Part shown: positions 1 to 9,431 of the stretch, piece by piece
Position numbering within the stretch: the first letter of the stretch is position 1
Layout: each line of letters begins with the position of its first letter
Assembly (NCBI RefSeq): GCF_000499385.1
Contig: NW_013655303.1
Span: forward strand, 1 to 64,000
DNA length: 64,000 nucleotides
From: Eimeria necatrix
Taxonomy: Eukaryota; Apicomplexa; Conoidasida; Eucoccidiorida; Eimeriidae
Reading direction: 5' to 3'
Notes under the pieces: model-generated
The model's input: only the letters and a program-made list of their open reading frames with translations
Databases searched by the model: none
Told to the model about the DNA's origin: nothing
Position numbers and translations under genes: made by a program

Positions 1-1
1 C

Positions 2-60
2 TTTAGGGTTTAGGGTTTAGGGTTTAGGGTTTAGGGTTTAGGGTTTAGGGTTTAGGGTTT
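2..60 (+). repeat. Telomere-like TTTAGGG array (interstitial)
   Basis: About eight uninterrupted TTTAGGG units lie directly upstream of a coding exon and run up to its splice acceptor. The G-rich strand reads 5' to 3' rightwards from the left edge; a true left chromosome end would show CCCTAAA here. The array is therefore read as the 3' end of an intron, not as a chromosome terminus. Confidence 0.9.
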
Positions 61-69
61 GTGTGTCAG

Positions 70-2287
70 TTTGGCTCCGTGGTGCCCCTGTGGAGTCGCC
101 AAATTCCCTACACGATGGCCAAGTTTTTCTTCTTCGAAAAAATTGTCGAAACTTTTTATGACAAAGTTTTCACAAAGCCGAAAGAGAGTTATTCGAAAGC
201 CACGCAACTCGGAGTTACTTTTGCTTCTGGTGAGCTTTTTTCGAGGGTTTTGCGAGGGTTTTGCGAGGGTTTTGTGAGGGTTTAGAGAGGGTTTTGCCAG
301 GGTTTAGAGAGGGTTTAGAGAGGGTTTTGCGAGGGTTTAGAGCGGGGTTTTGCGAGGGTTTTGCGAGGGTTCAGAGAGGGTTTAGAGAGGGTTTTGCGAG
401 GGTTTAGAGAGGGTTTTGCGAGGGTTTAGAGCGGGGTTTTGCCAGGGTTTTGCGAGGGTTTAGAGCGGGGTTTTGCGAGGGTTTTCGAGGGTTTTGCGAG
501 GGTTTTTTGGAGGGTTTTGAGGGGGTTTAAAGGAGGGTTTAGGGAGGGTTTAGGAGGGTTTTTAATGAGGGTTTATTGGGGTTTCAAGAGCGTGTTAATG
601 GCATGTTAATGGCATGTTAATGGCATTTTAAATGGAATTCAAAAAGGCATTTTAAGTGGATTTAAATGACATTTGAATGATATTTAAATGCCATTTAAAT
701 ATTATTTTGACTGACATTAAGTGGTATTTTAAATGCATTTAAATCCAATTTTAAATGCATTTAAATTCAATTTTAAATGCATTTAAATGGTATTTTAAAT
801 GCATTTAAATGGTATTTTAAATGCATTTAAATCCAATTTTAAATGCATCTAAATGGTACTTTAAATGCATTTAAATGGTATTTTAAATGCATTTAAATCC
901 AATTTTAAATGCATTTAAATGGTATTCTAAATTCCATTTCGATGGCATTTTAAATGCTTTTAAAGTAGCATTTAAATGCATTTAAATGCTATTTAAAATG
1001 GTATTTTTATTTCATTTAAATGGCATCTTAAATGGTATTTTAATTGCATTCAAAAGTACTTTAAATTTTGTTTAAAATCATTTTAATTCCTTTTTATTTT
1101 TTTATTATTTATCTCTTTTTAGTTTTCTTCTCCTTAATTTATTTCTTTTTTATTTATTTATTTTTAATTAAACTTTTCAATTTCCATTTTATTTGTTTAT
1201 TTCTCATTTTGGGTTTTTCACTTTTACCCTCTTTTTCGTTTTCCCAAAAATGTGAATTAATTTTAATTCATTTTAAGTAATTAATAATTATCATTTTATT
1301 TATTTTATTTATTTTAATTGTTTATTTCTATATATCTTTATTTGTTTTATTTATTTTTATTTATTTTTATTTATCTTTATTTTTATTTATTTATTTTTAT
1401 TTATTTTTATTTATTTTTATTTTTATTTATTTAGGATATCTTTCTGGAATTGTTTGCGCGGTGGTTTCTCACCCGGCGGATTCTCTGGTCTCTCTTATGG
1501 GCAAGGAGGAGAACAAAGGAAAAAGGTGAGGGTTTAGGGTTTAGGGTTTAGGGTTTGGGGTTTTCTAGGGTTTAGGGTTTAGGGTTTTCTAGGGTTTAGG
1601 GTTTAGGGTTTGCAGGAGCGCCGCGTGTGCGGAGTTCAGCAGCGGGCGCCTTGAGTCCGCCGTACCCAGGGTGTGGGGCCTAGGGTTTTCTAGGGTTTAG
1701 GGTTTAGGGTTTAGGGTTTAGGGTTTGCGCGCAGCTTTGGACAAATGGCCCGGGACGTGGGCTACCGGCAACTCTTCACTAAGGGTTTAGGAACGAGGGT
1801 TTTGATGATTGGAACCCTCACGGGTTTGCAGTGGTGGATTTATGACAGCTTCAAAGTAAACCCTAAACCCTAAACCCTAAACCCTAGCTCTGGCCTGGGG
1901 CCCCAAACCCTAATTCCAAACCCTAGCAAGCCCCAGGGGCGCACGCAGTGCCAAACCCTAGAGCCGGGCTAAACCCTAAACCCTAAACCCTAAACCCTAA
2001 TGAGAAGCGTAGTCCCTGGGGGGCCCCCAGACTGTAAACCCCCAGTAAACCCTCAAACCTCAGCAAACCCTAAACCCTCGATAAACCCTAAACCCTCGTA
2101 AGTAAACCCTAAACCCTCGTAAGTAAACCCTAAACCCTCGCTGCTGTTGTCTTCGCAACGAAGGGCCCTATCCCCGCAAACCCAGCAAACCCTAAACCCT
2201 AAACCCTAAACCCTCGAGTTGGCTTTTTGCTTTCAGGCTGCCATGGGCATGGGCACCACTGGAGGAGCCTCAACAAAGAAGAATTAA
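70..2287 (+). CDS. Mitochondrial phosphate carrier (SLC25A3/MIR1 type), 3' part, 4 exons
   Basis: Partial gene; the 5' exons lie left of the window. Exons read by splicing are 70-229, 1435-1525, 1735-1855 and 2237-2287 (stop TAA), giving the last 140 residues. The family imports inorganic phosphate with protons across the inner mitochondrial membrane for ATP synthesis. Diagnostic segments are visible: PLWSRQIPYTM in exon 1, CAVVSHPADS with the P-x-D carrier signature in exon 2, MIGTLTGLQWWIYDSFK in exon 3, and an MGMGTTGG tail in exon 4. They match the third repeat of phosphate carriers as I know them, rather than ADP/ATP carriers. Intron phases are 1, 2 and 0 and join cleanly. The introns hold TTTAGGG or CCCTAAA repeats, and intron 1 also holds AT-rich arrays. 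Identification is firm; the exact exon 3 boundary (AG before 1735) is inferred. Confidence 0.88.
240..560 (+). repeat. Degenerate telomere-variant minisatellite
   Basis: Repeated GAGGGTTTTGC and GAGGGTTTAGA units alternate through the start of the first phosphate-carrier intron. They look like TTTAGGG units diverged by insertion of GCGA or AGA. No coding function is seen. Confidence 0.75.
600..1060. repeat. ATTTAAATGC-type AT-rich array
   Basis: Dozens of ATTTAAAT cores, each itself palindromic, are separated by GC, GG or CC dinucleotides. The array sits inside the phosphate-carrier intron, followed by a T-rich tract (about 1060-1433) that ends in TTTATTTA repeats and the acceptor at 1434. 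Confidence 0.8.
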
Positions 2288-3596
2288 AAACAAAATTAAA
2301 AATTAAAATTAAAAATAATAAAATGAAATAAATATTAAATGCACAAACCCTGTCGCTAGACAGACCCTAAGTTGCAGGCAGCAGCAGTGTCGCTTGGACC
2401 CTCAGTGTGGGGTTTGGGCTGAAGACGAACGAAGCAGCTAAAGATGAGCAAAGGTAGCTAGGGTTTAGGGTTTAGGGTTTAGGGTTTAGGGCTTCCAGCA
2501 ACTCTAGGAAACTAGCCAGCAAGCTATTTACGTAGCTAGCTAGTTAGCCAGCTAGCTAATTAACTAGCCCGCCAGCTAGCTAACTAGGTAGCCAGCTAGC
2601 TAGCCGGCTAGCTAGCTAGCTAGCTAGCTAGCTAGCTAGCTAGTTAGCTTGCTGCTGTTTATTTGGAATCCGGCTCTGGCGCAGCTACCTAGCTATGGCA
2701 GCTGGCTATCTGGGCCAGCTAGCTAGCTAGCTGACTGGGGCGGCTAGCTAGCTGGCCAGCTAATTGGCTAGCTAGCTAGTTAGCTAGCTAGCCAACTAAT
2801 TAGCTAGCTAGCTCCAAATGGGAAGCCAAAGAGGCAGAAAAGGGGGAGAGAGTGTCAAGACATACAAACGGGCCGGCGGGAGATTGAGAGCTGAAAACGG
2901 GGATGAAGTGGTGAGGGAGAAAGGGAATTTAAATGCAAATTGGCGGGAAATGAAGTAATTATTCAATTGCATTTATAAAAATAATAAAAAAGAAATGAAA
3001 TGCTTTTCAAATGCGTCGATGAGGCGATAATTAAAGCAAGAGGGGGTGGCGAGAGCTGCGCATACACCCCAGGCGGTGTACAGGCAGCTCGTTGGTTCGG
3101 AGGCCGAAACGCGAATTAAAAACTGAAAATTAAATAAATTAAAATATAAATATAAAGTAATTGCAATTGAAGAAGGAATAAACGACTATTCTGCTGCAGC
3201 TGCGGGTCTTTTGCTGCTGCTGCTGCTGCTGCTGCTCGTGCGGCAGCAGTAGCGGGCTGTTGATGGCTGTTGATACACCTGAGGACTTAAGCCGAGCTCA
3301 GCAGCAATAAAAACTTATTTATTTTAATTTATTCTCCACATTTTAATCATTTTTAATCTATTTCTTCACTTGCATGCGGCGGGGCCCCCGGCGGCGACGA
3401 AAGGACTGGGGCCCCGGCGAGGTGTCTGTACACCGCAGCAAGCAGCACGCAGAGTTAAGCTGCGCAGCTTTTTATTTTAGCTGACTTTAGTGCCGCAGAG
3501 CAGCAGCAGCAGCAGCAGCAGCAGGAGCAGCAGCAGCAGCAGGAAAGGCCAGATGCGGTAGCCGCAAGTGAGCAACTGCGCTGCAGTACTGCCAAG
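2288..3596. other. Intergenic region with repeats, no gene recognised
   Basis: Between the phosphate-carrier stop and the next start codon there are AT-rich stretches (2288-2345, 2920-3010, 3300-3360), a short TTTAGGG run (2458-2490), the AGCT array and short CTG runs (3211-3236). No open frame with protein-like composition is seen. Confidence 0.6.
2500..2815. repeat. AGCT/GCTAGC tetranucleotide array
   Basis: Near-continuous GCTA/AGCT units. Because AGCT is its own reverse complement, the whole array is self-complementary on both strands. Similar arrays recur at 6540-6925, 18500-18720, 18955-19200 and 30290-30420. Confidence 0.85.
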
Positions 3597-4432
3597 ATGG
3601 CGTGGCAGCAGCAGCTGCTGCAGCAGCAGCAACTGCAGCAACAGCAGCTGCAACAGCAGCAACTGCAGCAGCAGCAACTGCAGCAGCAGCAGCTGCAGCA
3701 GCAACAGCTGCAGCAGCAGCAGCTGCAGCACCCACAGATGCAGCAGCCGCAGCTGCAACAGCACCAGCTGCAGCAGCAGCTGCTGCAGCACCCACAGTTG
3801 CAGCAGCAGCAGCTCCAGCACCCACAGATTCAGCAGCAGCAGCTGCAGCAGCAGCAGCTGCAGCAGCAACAGCTGCAGCACCCGCAGTTGCAGCCCCCAA
3901 TGGCTCGTAGCCAGTGGGCTGAGCAGCAGCAAGAGTGGCCTGCAGAGCAGCGCTGGCAGCAGCAGCAGCAGCTGCAGCAGCAGCAGCATTTGCAGCAGCA
4001 GCTGCTGCTGCAGCAGCAGCCCCACGCACAGGCTTCTGTAGCCGGACTCGCCTCCTGGCAGCAGCAGCTGGGGCCTCCGCAGCAGCATGTGCTGCAGCAG
4101 CAGCAAGCCCCGCAGCCGCTGCACCAGCAGCAGCAGCAGCAGCAGCACGGGGTGCCGTTGCAGCACATGGGCTTCCAGCAGCAACCTGTGCTGCAGCAGC
4201 AGCCTGTCCCGCCGCAGCAGCAGCCTTTGCTGCCACCGCAGCAAGCTGTGCTGCAGCAGCAGCCACTGCTGCAGCAGCAGCAACCTGTGCTGCAGCAGCA
4301 GCAACCTGTGCTGCAGCAGCAGCAGCCTATGCAGCAGCAGCAGCAGGCCTCCTCCCCACAAGGGGCCTCCATAGGCCAGCCCCTCAAAGGGCCCCCTAGT
4401 GCAGCAGCGCAGGTTATGTGGGGCAGAGAGGT

Positions 4433-4470
<38 letters not shown>

Positions 4471-4576
4471 TGCAGCAGCAGCAGCAGCAAGTACCGCCGC
4501 CGCAGCAGCAGCAGCAAATGCCGCAGCAGCAACAGCAGTTGCTGGAGCAACCGTTCGCAGCTGCAGAGGGCCACCC

Positions 4577-4619
<43 letters not shown>

Positions 4620-4888
4620 GAAGAAGCAACTCGTCAGTCTCGTCCCCTAAATCAGAGTTCATTGATGTTTGGGTGTTGCTGCTGCTGCTGCCTGTTAGTT
4701 GGTGGCTGCTGCAGCTACAGTTGCTGCTGCTGCACCATGCGCTGCTGGTGTTGCTGCTGAACTTAATGTTGCTGCTGCTGTTGCTGCTGCTGTTGCTGCT
4801 GCTGTTGCTGCTGCAGGCGAAGCAGCGGCGGCGCCCCCAGAGAAGTGTGGGCCCCCCCCTGCGTCCGGGGAAGCAGCAGCAGCAGACG

Positions 4889-4929
<41 letters not shown>

Positions 4930-6042
4930 GCAGCAAGCACTCCTGCTACGGGAGGGGAGACAGCCGTGGGGCCGCCTGTGTCTGATTCTCGCAGCAGCAG
5001 CGGCAGCAGCAACAGCAGCAGCAGCGTCAGCAGCAGCAGCAGCAGCAGCAGCAGGGGCGGCATGGAGGTGGTGCCGCAAGTGCAGCAGCTGCTGCAGCAG
5101 CTGCTGCTGCTGGCTGGCTGCGAAGAGCAGCTCGAGCCCCAGGTTCTGCCGCTGCTCGTAGATCTCTTTCAGCGTGAGGCTCTAGGGTTTAGGGTTTAGG
5201 GTTTAGGGTTTAGGGTTTAGGGTTTATGAGGGTTTGAAGAGCACACTTCAGCGTTTTCCCCACGCTGTTGTGCTTCCAAGTCCTGCAGCGCACCGCTTAA
5301 GATAAGGGTTTAGGGTTTCAACTCGAGGGTTTAGGGTTTAGGCCCTCGCTAGGGTTTAGGGTTTAGGGTTTAGGGTTTAGGGTTTGCGCGCGCAGGCGAG
5401 TCGCTGCGCATCTTATACTCCGCAGCAGAAATTGTGGACTACAGAGCCACGGGAGCAGCACAGGGGAGGCAGCAAAGGGGTTTAGGGTTTATAAAGGGGG
5501 GCCCCCTGTCTCGGGGGGCCCCCCAAACCAGGGGCCCCCCAGTACCCAGGGGGGCCCCCCTGGCCAGGGGGGCCCCCCTGGCCATAGAAGAAGGAGATGC
5601 TGCTGCTGCGCTGCAGGAGTACCTCCAGGTGGAGGCCCCCCAGTCTTCTTCCATTCAGGTAAACCCTAAACCCTCAAAACCCTAAACCCTAAACCCTCAA
5701 ACCCCCAAACCCTAAACCCTCAAACCCCCAAACCCTAAACCCTCAAACCCCCAAACCCTAAACCCTCACCCCCAAACCCTAAACCCTAAACCCTAGGGGG
5801 CCCTGCGGGGGCCCTCCGCCTTCAGCCGAGCCGCGTCCGCAAGGCGCGCCAGCGAGGGGCACCAGCTGCCCTAGCAAGGGTTTAGGGTTTAGGGTTTAGG
5901 GTTTAGGGTTTAGGGTTTTGCAGGACCTGCAGCGGCTGGCGCGGCTGGCCAACACTATGACTCTGGGAACTTCTGCTGCTGAGCTGCTGCGGCAAAACCG
6001 CTTGGGAGCAGCATCAAGAGCAGCACTGGAGGAGGACAGCGA

Positions 6043-6090
<48 letters not shown>

Positions 6091-6352
6091 AGCGCCAGCC
6101 ACGGGGGCCCCCCCCTTCGGCAAAAAAAACATTTTGGGAAATGCCCCAGGGGGCCTCCCCCCTTATTTGCCAGAAGATGTAAACGCATGCAGTTTAATGC
6201 CCCCATGGGCCCTCACATTAGCGGACAGGGGCCCCCCGGAGGGGCCCCCTGGGGGCCCCCCAGGGGGCCCCCCTGGGGGCCCCCCTGGGGGGCCCCCCGG
6301 GGGGCCCCTAGAGGCCCAGGGGGCCCTCGGGGGGCCCCTACGGGACCCTTAG
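3597..6352 (+). CDS. Gln/Ala-rich histone-fold protein, TFIID TAF9/TAF12 type, 4 exons
   Basis: Proposed exons are 3597-4632, 4817-5173, 5396-5658 and 5924-6352, joining in phases 1, 1 and 0 to about 694 aa. Residues 1-345 are almost wholly Gln/Leu/Pro runs from CAG repeats, followed by Ala and Ser runs. A compact helical block follows: VPQVQQLLQQLLLLAG (helix 1), EPQVLPLLVDLFQRESLRI (start of helix 2, crossing the second intron), then after a Gly/Pro-rich insert DLQRLARLANT (helix 3). This order matches histone-fold TAFs: EPRV-like residues suggest TAF9, while EQL and a Gln-rich N-terminus suggest TAF12. Such proteins build TFIID and SAGA. The C-terminus is Gly-Gly-Pro-Pro repeats. The ATG at 3597 follows CCAAG, a good context. 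The family call is moderate; the TAF subtype is undecided. The N-terminal frame rests on the Gln frame joining via a GTCAGT donor. Confidence 0.55.
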
Positions 6353-6539
6353 CAGCAGGGGCCCCTAGGGGCCCCTGCGAGCTACGGGGAATTTGAATGA
6401 GGACTGCGGAAGGGTTTAGTACTTGGCCGATTTAAAGAGGGTTTAGGGTTTAGGGTTTAGGGTTTAGGGTTTGGGGTCTAGGGCGTAGCGCTGCAGGCAG
6501 TTCTGCTGAGAGTAAGGGAGTGCAGCAGTGGCTGCTGCC

Positions 6540-6925
6540 CAGTGTGGCCGCAGCTAGCTGCAGCTAGCCACAGCTAGCTGCAGCTAGCCACAGCTAGCTG
6601 CAGCTAGCCACAGCTAGCCGCAGCTAGCCACAGCTAGCCACAGCCAGCTGCAGCTAACTACAGCAAGCGACAGTTCACTACAGCTAGCCACAGCTAGCCA
6701 CAGCTGGCCTCAGCTAGCTGCAGCTGGCCGTAGCTAGCTGCAGCTAACCACAGCTAGCTACAGCTAGCTACAGCCAGCCGGTGCTGCAGCTAGCTGCAGC
6801 TAGCGAGAGCTTGCCACAGCCAGCCGCTGCTGCAGCTAGCTGCAGCTAGCGACAGCTAGCTACATTCAGCCGCTGCTGCAGCTAGCTGCGGCTAGCTGTG
6901 GCTAGCTGTGGCTAGCTGTGGCTAG
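6540..6925. repeat. CAGCTAGC minisatellite
   Basis: About thirty imperfect copies of a CAGCTAGC(C/T)A unit. It lies between the TAF-like gene and the next CAG-rich block. No open frame is supported. The flank to about 7110 is A-rich sequence with repeated AATTAAGAAGTG. Confidence 0.85.
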
Positions 6926-7216
6926 CTGGGCTGAAGGATAGGGGGCTAAGTGCAATGGCTGCGGAAGGGAGAAAAGATAAAAAAGAAATTGAAGAAAGAA
7001 TTAAGAAGTGAATTAGAAAGTAAAAAATAAATAATTAATTGAAGAATATATTGAAATATAAAAAAGAATTAAGAAGTGAATTAGAAAGTAAAAAATAAAT
7101 TAATTAATTAATTGAAGAATATTGAAATATCAACTCATAAATTTGTTTGCGGGCCAATACTCAAGCAAACGCGCAGCAGCAGTCGCCTGCAAGAGCAAAC
7201 GGCGCATGCAGCTGGG

Positions 7217-7256
<40 letters not shown>

Positions 7257-7381
7257 AGGAGAGCAGCAGCTGCTGCTGCTGCTCTGCCCCAAGCCCTACA
7301 GGGCCGCTGGGAGCAGCAGCTCTTGCTGCCGCAGCACGTGGAGAGCCTGCCCCGTGCTCCCCCCGCCGCTGCTGCTGCTCC

Positions 7382-7428
<47 letters not shown>

Positions 7429-7430
7429 GT

Positions 7431-7579
7431 CTAGGGCAAGCCCGCAGCAGCAAGAGTTGCGTGGGAAGCGCTGAGGGAGTCATGTGTTGTGACTATGGCA
7501 AATTCGTCTAAGTCAAAAGAGCGTTCATCTTCTGCTGCAGGAGGTGCTGCTTGCCAGTCCCAAACTGCTGCTGCTTGGT

Positions 7580-7613
<34 letters not shown>

Positions 7614-7750
7614 GTCCCCCGAAGCAACCAGCAGCCCCGCGGGCATGCGCACGGCCTTCTGCCGCTGCCGCTGCCGCGGCCGCCGCATCACGAGGGGGCC
7701 CAGCAGCAGCAGCAGCAGCAGCAGCAGCGCAGCGCCGCCCAAGCTCTTGC

Positions 7751-7783
<33 letters not shown>

Positions 7784-8035
7784 GGCGGCTGCTGCTGCTG
7801 GCAGCGGGGTGCTGCAGCAGCTGCTTCAGCGTCTCCAGAAACAAAACCCGCAGCTCCGGGGAATCCATGGGGGGCCCCCTAAACTGCAGCCGCTCGGGGG
7901 GCCCCCCTGCTGCTGCAGCACTTTTTATTTCTTCGCATTGCTGCTCACTAGCAGCAGCAAAAGTGGGAGTCACCACGCAGAGGCCCTCCCCTGCTGCCCC
8001 CGACAGCAGCCGCCGCTGGAAACCCAGCTCATATT
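7431..8035 (-). CDS. Unresolved CAG-rich coding exon, hypothetical protein
   Basis: The minus frame reads from a CTG-run acceptor at 8036 into a protein-like segment starting [18 protein letters not shown], continues through [19 protein letters not shown], then Ser, Leu and Ala runs, and ends with [19 protein letters not shown] and a stop at 7431. Mixed acidic and hydrophobic segments separate the homopolymers, which is more protein-like than the competing plus frames of Cys, Ala or Ser runs. Upstream exons are not resolved; one candidate start is the ATG at 8219-8221. No family is recognised. The complement strand of 7150-7430 is also CAG-rich and could not be assigned. Treat the boundaries as provisional. 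Confidence 0.35.
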
Positions 8036-8037
8036 CT

Positions 8038-8073
<36 letters not shown>

Positions 8074-8221
8074 GCAGCAGCAGCAGCAGCAGCAGTAGCA
8101 GCAGACAGCGGCAGCAGCACAGCAGAGCAGCAGCAACAGCAGCAGCACAGCAGTAACAGAAACAGACTTTTAGTTGCTTTGTTTTCTTCGCTCTTGCGCT
8201 TTCAATTAAACTCTTTTTCAT

Positions 8222-8427
8222 TTCTCCTGCTTATATTTACATTTGTATTTATATTTATATTTATAATTTATACTTATATTTATATTTGTATTTATATTTA
8301 TATTTATATTTATATTTATATTTATATTTATATTTATATTAACATTTATATTTATATTTGTATTTATATTTATATTTATATTTATATTTATATTTATATT
8401 TATATTTATATTTATATTTATATTTAG
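8222..8427. repeat. (TTTATA)n hexanucleotide microsatellite
   Basis: Over thirty near-perfect TTTATA units with occasional TTTGTA variants. The following stretch to 9243 is AT-rich intergenic sequence with TTTA runs at 8970-9040 and no supported gene. Confidence 0.9.
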
Positions 8428-8703
8428 ACTTGCATTTGCATTTATTTTATTTAAAATTGTATTTGCATTAACTTCCAAAAAGTCTCATTTTGATTTTCTT
8501 TCCAAAAACTCAAAAAAAGAAATTAAAAGTCTTTTTTGTTCGTTTTTGATTTATTTTTTTGTTTACTCCTTTGCAAGCTTGCCTGCATACTCTTCGACGT
8601 CTGAAGAAAGAAACAAATGCGTCACTTGAGCTTCTTTTGGAAGATTTATTTCAAAATTTAAAATTCCGACAATTCGGCTTTCCGGGCCTGCGGTCTTCGC
8701 TGC

Positions 8704-8717
8704 GGTGTACGTACACC
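8704..8717. repeat. Perfect 14-bp palindrome GGTGTACGTACACC
   Basis: The 14-mer equals its own reverse complement. Near copies occur at 3421-3434, 10042-10055 and 20375-20388, all outside recognised exons. Its function is unknown; it could be a protein-binding site or a relic of a dispersed repeat. Confidence 0.5.
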
Positions 8718-9243
8718 CCAAATTCGCGCAGTGTACGCTCAGCTTCTGTCGCGCTTTTCGCGAATTTCGACTCTTTTTTTCCACAGTTTACGAAATTAAA
8801 AGAATGTTTTTTATTTTAATTTCAAAATAATCATTTAAATGGAAAAAAATCGGAAAAAAAACCAAAAACAAACCACGGGGGACTGACAAACGGACCAAAT
8901 TCAGATTTATTCATCACTCATTTGCTTTTGCCCATTACTCGCTCATCTATTTGCCTTTTATTGTTTATTTATACATTTATTTATTTATTTATTTATTTAT
9001 TATTTATTTATTTATTATTTATTTATTTTCATTTGAATTGGTAGGTGTTCATTTATTTGGCAGTTCTGGCTTATTCACTTCTAGTAACTTGCCATTTGCG
9101 GCAGCAAATGGCAAATAAATAAAAGCCGAACGACTTGAGTTAATAAGCAATTAAGAAACAAATTAATTACGGAATTAATAAATGATTAATTATAAAATTA
9201 AATAGCAATTAATTAATTAATCATTTGACCATTTAATTAATTA

Positions 9244-9398
9244 TTAATGTTTGGACTTGCCCAGCAAGGTGTGCCCGTGGGGAATTCCATGTTTGAGAGC
9301 AGCAGCAAAAGCCCGAATGTCTTTAATTGTTTCTGCTGCTTCTCTTTGCATCATTTCTTCTTCCTTTCTTTTCATTTCCTCTTCAAGCCTTTCCGTAA

Positions 9399-9431
<33 letters not shown>

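Noticed and set aside
1..60. Chromosome-terminal telomere
   Set aside because: Orientation is wrong for a left end, and the array abuts a phosphate-carrier exon, so it is intronic.
3477..4619. Long minus-strand poly-Leu/Ala/Cys open frames
   Set aside because: They are the complement of the CAG block; the plus Gln frame has a good start context and splices in phase to the histone-fold exons.
7489..8427. 312-codon plus-strand open frame
   Set aside because: It ends in a long Ile/Tyr run from the TTTATA microsatellite, and the minus frame has more protein-like segments.
8559..8819. Plus-strand open frame of 86 codons
   Set aside because: No domain, no splice partner, AT-rich spacer composition.
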